Positions 1-8,747 of a stretch of DNA of 64,000 nucleotides are shown here, one piece after another. The stretch is taken from positions 40,442-104,441 of the forward strand of contig NMRB01000267.1 in NCBI GenBank assembly GCA_002633025.1, read 5' to 3'. The DNA comes from Notospermus geniculatus (taxonomy: Eukaryota; Nemertea; Pilidiophora; Heteronemertea; Lineidae). The notes under the pieces are model-generated. The model ran no database searches and was not told the DNA's origin. It was given only the letters and a program-made list of their open reading frames with translations. Made by a program: the position numbers and the translations under genes. The number at the start of each line of letters is the position of its first letter. Position 1 is the first letter of the stretch.

Positions 1-75
1 GTCTGTATACTAGTAGATGTCACAGAGAGCCTAGGAAGAAGCAGCAACCCCTTTCTCGATATGCCGGGAAATAGA
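1..75 (+). other. Fragment resembling the segment at 12,596-12,660
   Basis: This stretch shares the pattern AGAGAGCC, then AAGCAGC, then a TTCTC-ATA-GCCGGGAAAT block with the segment at about 12,596-12,660, which follows the broken immunoglobulin-like domain. The match is short and imperfect, and neither copy has an open frame that runs on cleanly. It may be the remnant of a duplicated exon whose upstream part lies outside the window, or simply a dispersed repeat. I assign no function. Confidence 0.25.
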
Positions 76-196
76 GCCCGATGATGCCATTACCAAACAT
101 ACCGTGGACATTGGTTCTTTCGCCAAAAGCAGCAGCTTATCTGGTCGCAAATTGGGCCCTACTTCGTATCCGTATAATAATATTAGTACCGATGAT

Positions 197-1198
197 TTCT
201 CAGTAGGGGAAGCTTGGGAGAGTTGGGCCACTTTTTACATTAAGATGCATTGAGCCCATTTGGAGCCTGTGATAGAATTCCTTCTGTGTGAACCTGATAC
301 TATTGGATCTAAGCTTCCTAACTGTGGCATCAAAATTTCTATTTATGCAACGGTTCAGGAGGGGGAATCATTTTCCATTAGGGTGTCAATTCGGCCCAAC
401 TCTCCCTGGAAGTGGGAGAGTTGGGCACAGCAGCAGGGAGAGTTGAGCCACAGAGGAGCTGATCGAGTTTGGCCACATATAATTTAAAGGCTTATTGTTC
501 CATTGAATTGGAATGGATTTCCCGTATTAAAACAAGGTATCGGTAGCAGGACTGGCTCAAAATCTGGGCCAACACCTTTTTCCAAGAGTTCTTTCCAGTG
601 ATAGTTCTACTGTCACCTGATTTCAGTACCAGAAAATAATAATCATTTTTATTATACATGTACTGGAAATATAATTCAACGGGATAACAACTATTTCAGT
701 CAAAAAAAACATGTAAAGATCGCAACCTTAAAACAAATCTTAAGTTTTGTCAGTGGCCCACCCTCTCACATCCGGTGTCCTAACTCTCCCACACTGCCCA
801 CCTTGTTTAATTTTGGCCAAGTTCCCAGGACAGGGCGTGGCCACCTACTTTTTTCTTTGGCTTAATAGGGAGAGGACTGTTTCTTAATAGGGAGAGGACT
901 GTTTCAGCTTCATTCAAGTACGTCTATGATCAGTGGTCATTGGACTGTATAGGAGATTAATAAGTCTGACCTTCGAGTTATTTTTTTACTTTTTTGGCTG
1001 AAAAATGCATTTCTGGCCAAAACTTTGTACAGGCACCTATGTTTTCAAAGTCCCTCATATCAATAAAACAGGTCGTTCCTATTGTTGAATATAAATGGCA
1101 GTAGGTGTCCTCAGCTATCTCCAGCTTCATGAAATTGAGGGTGTCCCAACTCTCCCTGTGGCCCAACTCTCCCAGTCTTCCCCTACATGTACTGAGAA
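197..1198. mobile_element. Non-autonomous TIR element, about 1 kb
   Basis: The ends form an inverted repeat: TTCTCAGTA, GGGGAAG and GGGAGAGTTGGGCCAC on the left (197-231) recur in reverse complement at 1,156-1,198. Extra copies of the GGGAGAGTTGG(G)CAC core lie inside, at about 415-455 on + and 779-800 on the opposite strand. No open frame inside looks like a transposase, so this is a non-autonomous DNA element. I could not see a clear target-site duplication. The family is unassigned. Confidence 0.6.
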
Positions 1199-1309
1199 CC
1201 GTAATTCGGGCAAATTTTTTAAGAGGAATTTTCCTTTGCCAAGAAAAGAGCATGTCCACTTCCCGGTTGTGAAATGTTGACGTGACAATTAACAGCCAAT
1301 TTCAATCGA

Positions 1310-1327
1310 CATGTACATGTACATGTA
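1310..1327. repeat. ACATGT microsatellite
   Basis: A short run of alternating ACATGT units. The same palindromic microsatellite recurs at about 14,098-14,113, 46,858-46,874, 50,683-50,696, 52,816-52,840 and 59,006-59,031, so it is a background feature of this genome and not a specific site. Confidence 0.7.
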
Positions 1328-1466
1328 GGCCATAAACAAAAAAAAATTGGTATCAGATAAATTGACCTGATATTGCAGGAAAATGAACCTTCAGTAATTT
1401 GTTTGGAAATTCGTAGTCTTGAAACTATCTCATTTGTTGACCCATCGTCAGACATGACTAACATTT

Positions 1467-1511
1467 GTTTAACCTTGGAGGAATTATACTATAATTCCTC
1501 CAAGGTTAAAC
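1467..1511. repeat. Perfect 45-nt palindrome
   Basis: Two 22-nt arms flank a single central C; the arm begins GTTTAACCTTGGAGGAATTA. The pairing is perfect across the whole 45 nt, so a transcript would form an extended hairpin with almost no loop. The flanks show no clear terminal repeat of a known element. It could be a very recent hairpin MITE or a replication-slippage product. Confidence 0.8.
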
Positions 1512-1605
1512 ATACAACATCGGCCGAGACAATCACATGTATTCACGGCGGAGCTGTAGTCTCTCACATCATCCAAGGAACCATCTGACGTGAAGAAGGA
1601 CTAGA

Positions 1606-1856
1606 CGAGATAGCTAGGCTATCGTAATTACGAGATGTTATATCGTAATTACGAGATAGCTATGTCGTAATTACGAGATAGCTCTCTCGTAATTACGACT
1701 TAGCTAAGTCGTAATTACGAGATGTTATGTCGTAATTACGAGATGTTATGTCGTAAATACGAGATAGCTATGTCGTAATTACGAGATGTTATGTCGTAAT
1801 TACGATATGTTATGTCGTAATTAGGAGATGTTAAGTCGTAATTACGAGATGTTAAA
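1606..1856. repeat. Minisatellite of 11 palindromic units (TCGTAATTACGA)
   Basis: Eleven head-to-tail units of 21-22 bp start at 1,622, 1,643, 1,665, 1,687, 1,709, 1,730, 1,751, 1,773, 1,794, 1,815 and 1,836. Nearly every unit holds the perfect 12-bp palindrome TCGTAATTACGA followed by GAT and either GTTATG or AGCTATG. Only three units carry a substitution in the palindrome. Open frames across it are by-products of the repeat and are not genes. Confidence 0.9.
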
Positions 1857-2049
1857 GGACCACGGTATTGCCACTTTTTCTCGACAGCCGGCGCCACCGC
1901 ACCACTCTCCAACCCATGGACTAACTTCGTTGTCGGCGAATTGTCCCGATTTACTACGTACATTTTGTAATGCATTTTTGTAGTTCGTGTTGCTGCCGCT
2001 AGGTGGCTTCCTCTACATCGGCAGTCAAATAACGCATTTGGGATCCAAT

Positions 2050-2370
2050 CAGATAGGCATATTCTTAATTGTTTTTAGTTGTTATGTAATAAGAGACGAC
2101 GTTTTTATATAATTAACACAAAAACGACGAGTCAAAATACATAAGAAGTCATTTCCAATTACGTAGCTGCTTAAAAACTCCAACGAATATGCTTACTTGA
2201 TTCCGAGGTACTGTGTTTCTATCTGTTGGTAATGTACATGTATTTATGGGGTTTAAATCCAACAGTTCAACCGTTAGCTGTACGTCGTCCCCCCCCTTCT
2301 CCTGTACAAAGCTCAGTCGTTGCGTCAACTGACGTCCAATGATGAAGTCAGTTCCCAAAATCCAAAACGC
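2050..2370. mobile_element. Foldback element family, copy 1
   Basis: The block contains the family hallmarks TTAGCTGTAC, an AACGGTTGGATT-like box, ATTTATGGGGT and TATTTCTATCTGTTGGTAAT, which also occur at 7,650-8,030, 18,080-18,425 and 20,553-20,660. In those copies the boxes appear twice in inverted orientation, giving a foldback. The copy here shows mainly one half. It lies at the outer edge of the inverted duplication, so it may have been involved in that rearrangement. Confidence 0.55.
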
Positions 2371-3126
2371 CCTGCTAGCGGCTGTTGCGGGCAAAAGGTT
2401 TTTTGGCAACATGACTTTTCTGAAAGCTGGGTAGCCAAGGGTCCTAAACCTGGCTTCAGAATTGCTCTTACACAATGATTCCGCAGAACGACATAAGGAC
2501 GTGGACTATATCTGTTTTCATTATCGTTGTATCGTAGCTATTCCTAACCTCCTTGTTAGTAGAAGAAGGGGATTTTGTGTCTTGATTGTTGACTCATGAA
2601 AATATTCCCTGACAGCCAATAGACGTGTCGATGTGCAGACTCGCAGGAAATAAGGCAAGATATTACATGTAGGTTGGTAAGTGGCTCCTCTCTTATCTAT
2701 TTTTGCTCACACTTAAGTCATGTACCATAATTTGTGAAGCTAGATTCACAATAGAGTAGACGGTGTGCTCTCATCATCATGTTGCTTATGTTTTTCTGAT
2801 AATTTCTCCGAGAAGTGGTGGTGGTTAAATACACTGCCCGAACAGGTGGGAACCGTGTGTCGTCCTCGATTTACCGAGAAGTTGACCGGGTTTAAATCGA
2901 TTTTAAATCAGGACTGGCTATTCTATTACGATTTCGCACACCAATGACAGTCCACAACTCGTTGGAGGAATAGCATTCGTTAATGGTGCGTTGTTAAAAA
3001 GTAAAAGATAGGCTGGGGACGTCTTTGGTCATCTGGTGTTTCTAACGTTTATTGTTCTTTGTATATCAGAGATCTTACCTCGGAGCTGCTGCTGAGTTCT
3101 CGTTTTCTTGACGTTGTGTGGATTTC

Positions 3127-3435
3127 TACGGTGGCTGGGAAAGGACACGGTAATTTTTTTCTTCAAATTTTGAATCCCCGAGTTTATTTTTTCTATCTCG
3201 AGGCCCTGATTTTTTGGCCTCGAGATAAAAAAATAAATTCGGGGAATCAAAATTTGAAGAAAAAAAAGTCAGGGCCCCGAGATAAAAAAAATAAACTCGG
3301 GGAATCAAAATTTGAAAAAAAAGTAAGGGCCTCGAGATAAAAAGTCAGGGCCTCGAGATTAAAAAAAAATAACTCGGGGAATCAAAATTTGAAGAAAAAA
3401 AATTACCATGTCCTTTCCCAGCCACGGCGTAGTAC
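3127..3435. mobile_element. Hairpin MITE inserted upstream of GPCR1
   Basis: A 309-bp element has long inverted ends: GTGGCTGGGAAAGGACA near 3,131 and its complement near 3,425, followed by a run of T or A and ATTTTGATTCCCCGAG. Inside are several further inverted copies of TCTCGAGGCC separated by A/T runs. The 6-bp GATTTC occurs on both sides (3,121-3,126 and 3,436-3,441), while the other arm has a single GAAATC (17,301-17,306) in the same context. That makes the boundaries and the target-site duplication directly visible. The element ends about 120 bp before the GPCR1 start codon. Confidence 0.9.
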
Positions 3436-3553
3436 GATTTCCAATGACTGATTTGAGACGATATCTTGCACTACTTATTTCGCAGGTTGCATCTGAGGAC
3501 TTTGTTGGAGCTGGTGTTTGATATTCTTCATGGATCCAGTCACAACAGATGCC

Positions 3554-4750
3554 ATGTCCGATGTGAACAACACCAACGTGACGAACATTACAAGTTTCCA
3601 GATCTCGGCCTCGAGTCAACTGGAATGTGGAAATTTTTCAACTTTAGCCGACTGGCACGCGGAGGGTGTGATGTTTTTCTTGCATACGATTCTGCCGCCG
3701 ATCATCATCGTCATAGGCGTAATCGGTAACATTTTGTCGTTTCGTATTCTCAGCAAACCCAAATATGCTGACCAGTCGACTTGCTTTTATATGAAAATTT
3801 TAGCCATTTGTGACACCATGGAGTTAGTGTTTCTGAACTCACAGCGCTATATACGATGGCTCTATCCAGATTTCTTCAATGAATACGGAGTCTACTTCTG
3901 CAAGGAATACATGTATTGCTTTCACATGACCCTTACAAATTCTCATTGGACTTTAGTTTTCATGACCATCGATCGTTTAATTGCCGTGGTTTTCCCCATT
4001 GCAAGCCGGAATCTTTGCACTACGAGACGGGCGAAGAAAACCCTGACTTTTTTGATAACACTTTCTGTATTTTTGAACATGTTGTGGTTTCAAAGTACCT
4101 TTCAACCAAATGCGCTGGTTTTGAAGGAAAAATGTGCCTTCCCGAACCAAACGCATGAAGACGTGTCGCAAATTATCGTCCTCACTATGGTGTTCTTCGT
4201 TCCTTTGTTGATTGTGATTTGTTCCAATGTTACCATTGTTGCTACAGTCTTGACGCGGCGGAGCAAGAAACGGAAGCTGATGGGAAAAACCCACAGTTCG
4301 CATTCGCTCGGTTCACGGACGGCGAAGGAAGTGCAGATTACTGTGATGTTGCTGTTAGTTTCAGGGGTGTTTATCGTCGCCCTTGCTCCCTACTCCCTTG
4401 ATTATTTCATATGGAATCATGTCGACAATTTACGGTACGCAAAGGATGTTGACCCGGTCGTTTGTGACCAACGTCGATTTCTGTACGAAATCGCAGCAAC
4501 GCTTGCGACAGTGAACCCAGCTGTGAATTTTTACATGTATATAATGGGATGTAAACAGTTCCGCGAGGATCTGAAGAACATGTGTGTCCGCCGTGACACC
4601 TATGACTCCAGTAAATCAAATCCTCAAACTCGGCTGGTCCTTGATGGGGTCGACGGTCCAGATATGGAGCAGGAATGTGTAGGCCTAACTGATGCACAAA
4701 GTGTAGAAGTCCCTGTCACATATCCACTCCGGGGCACGGGCGACGAGTGA
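3554..4750 (+). CDS. GPCR1: class A (rhodopsin-family) receptor, peptide-receptor-like, intronless
   Basis: A single open frame encodes a seven-transmembrane receptor of 398 residues. The N-terminus has three clustered N-glycosylation sequons (NNT, NVT, NIT). TM1 has G-N59; TM2 has D87; TM3 starts with C116, which can pair with C193 in extracellular loop 2, and ends in D140-R141-L142 in place of DRY. TM4 ends at W178, TM5 has P217, TM6 reads FIVALAP with no CWxP tryptophan, and TM7 has NPAVNFYMY, the N-P-x-x-N-F-x-x-Y form common in invertebrate neuropeptide receptors. I chose the start MSDVNNTN because the paralogue keeps it. In-frame ATGs at 3,518 and 3,530 are alternatives, but the latter is GTG in GPCR2. 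The tail lacks an 11-residue basic insert found in GPCR2 and ends in unrelated residues just before the satellite. The ligand is unknown, and the frame is intact. Confidence 0.92.
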   Translation: MSDVNNTNVTNITSFQISASSQLECGNFSTLADWHAEGVMFFLHTILPPIIIVIGVIGNILSFRILSKPKYADQSTCFYMKILAICDTMELVFLNSQRYIRWLYPDFFNEYGVYFCKEYMYCFHMTLTNSHWTLVFMTIDRLIAVVFPIASRNLCTTRRAKKTLTFLITLSVFLNMLWFQSTFQPNALVLKEKCAFPNQTHEDVSQIIVLTMVFFVPLLIVICSNVTIVATVLTRRSKKRKLMGKTHSSHSLGSRTAKEVQITVMLLLVSGVFIVALAPYSLDYFIWNHVDNLRYAKDVDPVVCDQRRFLYEIAATLATVNPAVNFYMYIMGCKQFREDLKNMCVRRDTYDSSKSNPQTRLVLDGVDGPDMEQECVGLTDAQSVEVPVTYPLRGTGDE

Positions 4751-4754
4751 AAAC

Positions 4755-6470
4755 AGACAGATTGCCCCTGAGCCCCGGGGAATGACAAGAGGCCCATGGG
4801 CCTTGCGCTCAGCTGACTATGACCTGCTAACTCAAGAGGTTGTAACATATAGATTATCTAGAGGGAGCCACACATCAAATTTGAGCACTCTGTGTCAAGT
4901 CATTCCTGAGTTACAGCACTTTGATGATTTTCGGGTTATGCCTCCTGGTGGCCATATTGGAAGTCAAATCAGGCCGAAACTAAATGTGCACATATAGATT
5001 ATCTAGAGGGAGCCACACATCATATTTGAGCACTCCGGGTCAAGCTGTCCCTGAGTTATTGCAGATTGCCCCTGAGCCCCGGGGAATGACAAGAGGCCCA
5101 TGGGCCTTGCGCTCAGCTGACTATGACCTGCTAACTCAAGAGGTTGTAACATATAGATTATCTAGAGGGAGCCACACATCAAATTTGAGCACTCAGTGTC
5201 AAGTCATTCCTGAGTTACAGCACTTTGATGATTTTTGGGTTATGGCCATATTGGAAGTCAAATCAGGCAAATCAGGCCGAAACTTAATGTACACATATAA
5301 ATTATCTAGAGGGAGCCACACATCAAATTTAAGCACTCTGGGTCAAGCTGCCCCTGAGTTATTGCAGATTGCCCCTGCGCCCCGGGGAATGACAAGAGGC
5401 CCATGGGCCTTGCGCTCAGCTGACTATGACCTGCTAACTCAAGAGGTTGTAACATATAGATTATCTAGAGGGAGCCACACATCAAATTTGAGCACTCTTG
5501 GGTCAAGTCATTCCTGAGTTATAGCACTTTGATGATTTTCGTGTTATGCCACCTGGTGGCCAAATCAGGCCGAAATTTGAGATGCACCTAAAGGTCATCT
5601 AGAGGGAGGTACATGTCATGTTTGAGCCCTCCGGGTCAAGCTGTCCCTGAGTTATAGCACTCAGATGATTCTCGGTTATGCCACCTGGCGGCCATATTGG
5701 ACGTCCGATCATGCCGAAACTTGGTATTTTTGAAGATACCCTTCTAATACACGTTTGTGCAAGATATGAAGTCGCTCAGTGAAATAATGGCGAATTGGGG
5801 AATTGAGATCGTGATTCCAGGGGTTAGTGAGCGAGTTAGGTCCGAGGTTGTTGTCTGAGCGAACAAAACCCCTGGGGACGAGGTTGTATGACCTGCTAAC
5901 TCAAGAGGTTGTAACATATCGATTGTCTAGAGGGAGCCACACATCAAATTTTAGCACTCTGGGTCAAGCTGTCCCTGAGTTATCACAGATTGCCCCTGAG
6001 CCCCGGGGAATGACAAGAGGCCCATGGGCCTTGCGCTCAGCTGACTATGACCTGCTAACTCAAGAGGTTGTAACATATAGATTATCTAGAGGGAGCCACA
6101 CATCAAATTTGAGCACTCTGTGTCAAGTCATTCCTGAGTTACAGCACTTTGATGATTTTTGGGTTATGCCTCCTGGTGGCCATATTGGAAGTCAAATCAG
6201 GCCGAAACTAAATGTGCACATATAGATTATCTAGAGGGAGCCACACATCATATTTGAGCACTCTGGGTCAAGCTGTCCCTGAGTTATTGCAGATTGCCCC
6301 TGAGCCCCGGGGAATGACAAGAGGCCCATGGGCCTTGCACTCAGCTGACTATGACCTGCTAACTCAAGAGGTTGTAACATATAGATTATCTAGAGGGAGC
6401 CACACATCCAAGAATCGAATCGGACCAAAACTTGGTGTCGCAGGTCATCTAACCTAGGGGTATGTATGTA
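4755..6470. repeat. Satellite array, about 306-bp unit
   Basis: The box CAGATTGCCCCTGAGCCCCG recurs, with small changes, at about 4,758, 5,064, 5,366, 5,988 and 6,294, giving a period of 302-306 bp. The middle part (5,510-5,880) is irregular and diverged. Each unit holds two copies of a sub-repeat beginning AGATTATCTAGAGGGAGCCA. The unit length is a multiple of three, so long open frames (up to 177 codons) run through the array. They are periodic and carry no domain, so I treat them as non-coding. The array starts right after the GPCR1 stop codon and is absent from the other arm. Confidence 0.92.
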
Positions 6471-6800
6471 CCAAGTTTCAGATCAATAGCCCCAGCGGCT
6501 ACGAAACGTGCCACCAAAAGGCAAAATTCTGAACTTTGACCTTTGTTTCAAGCCCTGCCTAGGGCCTACCACTCCACCAAGTTTCATCCCCCTGGGCCTA
6601 ACGATAGCGAAATGTGCAGTTAACAGACACATACACAGACATTTGAGCCATTTCGTCATATGAATAGCTCCGCTGAGATAAAAATCGTAGAAATGAAAAT
6701 GAACATGAAAATGAAAATGAAAATCGTAATAGACCCGGACTGTCTCTAAAATCCACGGAAAACTGCTGGGTGGGGAATATCGATGATTTGTGACCTTGGC
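6471..6800. repeat. Diverged repeat edge with GAAAAT short repeats
   Basis: The first part follows the satellite without a sharp boundary and resembles a degenerate dispersed repeat (ACCAAGTTTCA boxes at about 6,470 and 6,575). A short tandem of ATGAAAATGAAA units lies at about 6,690-6,728. The right arm has different sequence here. I see no gene. Confidence 0.45.
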
Positions 6801-7148
6801 TTTATGGGTGTGACCTTGTTCATAAGGCCAGACGTTTTTTAACGCAACTGGATTAATGTTTTTTTCCGGCAAATGCCAATATCGAGAAAAAACTTTTATA
6901 TCTATTTTTTCCTCCAACACCTCATTTCTGATTTGGAAAGTTTTGTCAACCTGATAGAAATACGTAACGTCGCTTTAGTGATCAACATGCCAAATTGGGT
7001 TGTGACAAAAAAATTATTATCAGATTTCTATTTTCGTCCTCGGACTTGAAACCTCGCAGAGGAAGCTTTCAGGAAGATGAAAAAATATTTGTTTACATTG
7101 TATATTGTTTATCAACCATCCTCCTCCTCCTTCTCAGATATTTCTGAC

Positions 7149-7312
7149 ATAAGGCCCAACTACATTGTAAATAAAAAAAAATTATGTACTGCACCGCCTT
7201 AACTTGTATAGCTCACTACTAAGAGGGCCACTAATGCCTTGGCACTGGCCCTTTGTTATTTGTATTGCACTATTATTCAATAATAAACTACAATATATAT
7301 ATATATAAAATA
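7149..7312 (+). mobile_element. Possible retroelement 3-prime tail insertion
   Basis: This block is missing from the right arm, where the flanking sequences are joined (about 14,945). It ends in ATTCAATAATAAACTACA followed by a TA run, which looks like the 3-prime end of a truncated non-LTR element with an AATAAA signal. Both edges carry a copy of AAATAAAAAAAAT, compatible with a target-site duplication but in low-complexity sequence. No coding sequence remains. Confidence 0.45.
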
Positions 7313-7454
7313 AAAAAAATCTGCCGTATAGATCCCCGGTAATGGTTTTATGGGCTGCAGATTAACTCGCCCCCGAAGCACTCGCCCACGGTTTCATGTG
7401 CTACGGCACGTCCTGAGGAGGTTGATTTCGGGGTAATTCAGAGCCACAGATAAA

Positions 7455-8186
7455 TAGTCCGGGACCAAATGGGATCCCGTGGGATTTTAGGTATGAAATT
7501 TGCCGAACTATCTAGATTGATAGAGAATGGCTTCCTGTGCATGACAACGTTTCCCGGCACTTGCGGAAATTCTTTTGACGGAAGTTACGGCCGATTGAAT
7601 TTTTGGAACTGACTTTATCATTGGACCCTAGAACAGAGCCTTGTACAGGAGAATGGGACCCGATGTACAGCTAACTTTTGAACGGTTGGATTTACACCCC
7701 ATAAATGTATTACCAACAGATGGAAACATGGTGCCACAGAAGCAGATAAACATGTCCTTGATTATTTTCAGTAGTTAAGTAATAAGAAATGACGTTTTTA
7801 TGTAAATTAACATAATATGGGTCAAAATACATAAAAATGCCGTTTTCAATTACGCAACAAGTTAAAATCTACTAAAAACATGCTTATTTGATTACGAAGC
7901 CCCGTATTTCTATTTGTCTGTAATACATTTATGGGGTGTAAATCCAACCGTTCAAAAGTTAGCTGTACATCGGGTCCCATTCTCCTGTACAAAGCCCAGT
8001 TCTTGGGTCCAATGATAAAGTCAGTTCCGAAAACTCAATGGGCCATAACTTGCGTAAAAAGAATTTCTGGAAGTGCCGGAAAAGTTTGTCATGTACAGGA
8101 AGCCATTCTCTATCTATTTAGATAGCTCGGCAAATTTCATATCAAAAATCCCACGGGACTTTCATTTCGCCCATTTTGCACTGGAC
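7455..8186. mobile_element. Foldback element copy 2, complete, with TAAA flanks
   Basis: Outer inverted repeats of about 140 bp (GTCCCGTGGGATTTT-like box, ATGAAATTTGCCGA, AGAGAATGGCTTCCTGT) surround inner inverted boxes containing TTAGCTGTACATCGGGTCCC and ATTTATGGGGT. Nearly the whole 730-bp element is self-complementary. It is flanked by TAAA on both sides (7,451-7,454 and 8,187-8,190), and the other arm has an uninterrupted site near 14,808-14,811. There is no transposase frame. Its inner half is shared with copies at 2,050, 18,080 and 20,553. Confidence 0.85.
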
Positions 8187-8253
8187 TAAAAACGATTCTA
8201 AACAAGACACAACTCAAGTGTTTGGGATATTTATATGTTTGGGATATTTATAT

Positions 8254-8738
8254 GTCAGTCTTTTCTTGAGTTTCAGATTGTAGAGTTCCAGCCTGACGAA
8301 GACCCCGGTTGGGGTCGAAAATTTGCAAATATTCTGGAAATTGACTTTACATGTATATATATTATCATATTGTGTGTCGATTTTTGTGCTTTTCTTTTCT
8401 TTGGATACGTAGATAGTGACTCATATTGTTGAGGAAGCGATGTTGAATTAAAGATATTTGGGTGTTTTTTGAGATAATTAGACAATCGCAAGTATTGTTG
8501 ACGTAACGATATGCCGCCGCCTGTTGCAAGCGCTGTACTTGTCTGGGTCAAGTATGGCAGAGAACGTATGCATTGTGTCGGGCGGTTGAACAACACAGTT
8601 TTCAGTGACGTCATGAGTTGATGTACACATTGTGGGGTAGAACAGTGCAGAATGATTGCAGAAAAGTCAGGCGATTCAAAAGCTCAGATTTTGATGACGT
8701 TGTGGGAACAATTCTATATGCCCATTATGTATGGTTGG
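8254..8738. other. Spacer with no recognisable gene
   Basis: This is the start of the spacer between the two duplicated arms. A 17-bp motif (TGTTTGGGATATTTATA) is tandemly doubled at about 8,219-8,253. Short open frames exist on both strands, but none has a domain or splice pattern I can support. Confidence 0.5.
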
Positions 8739-8747
8739 CCTATTATG

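Larger units (their letters stand above)
2040..8253 (+). repeat. Left arm of a large inverted duplication
   Basis: This arm matches the reverse complement of 14,765-18,345. Shared blocks, in mirrored order, are the foldback repeat (2,050-2,370 with 18,110-18,330), a non-coding flank (2,477-3,125 with 17,300-18,070), the receptor gene, a block at 6,800-7,145 with 14,980-15,320, and blocks at 7,315-7,454 and 8,190-8,240 with 14,770-14,940. The left arm is longer because it gained a satellite array and several transposons. The remaining single-copy sequence is clearly alignable but diverged, which argues for an old duplication. Confidence 0.9.

Noticed and set aside
1604-1860. Array as CRISPR
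   Set aside because: There are no unique spacers, units are contiguous 21-22-bp tandem repeats, and the genome is eukaryotic.
4984-5517. 177-codon + frame as a gene
   Set aside because: It is made of satellite units with a period divisible by three; the same residues recur in each unit and no domain is present.
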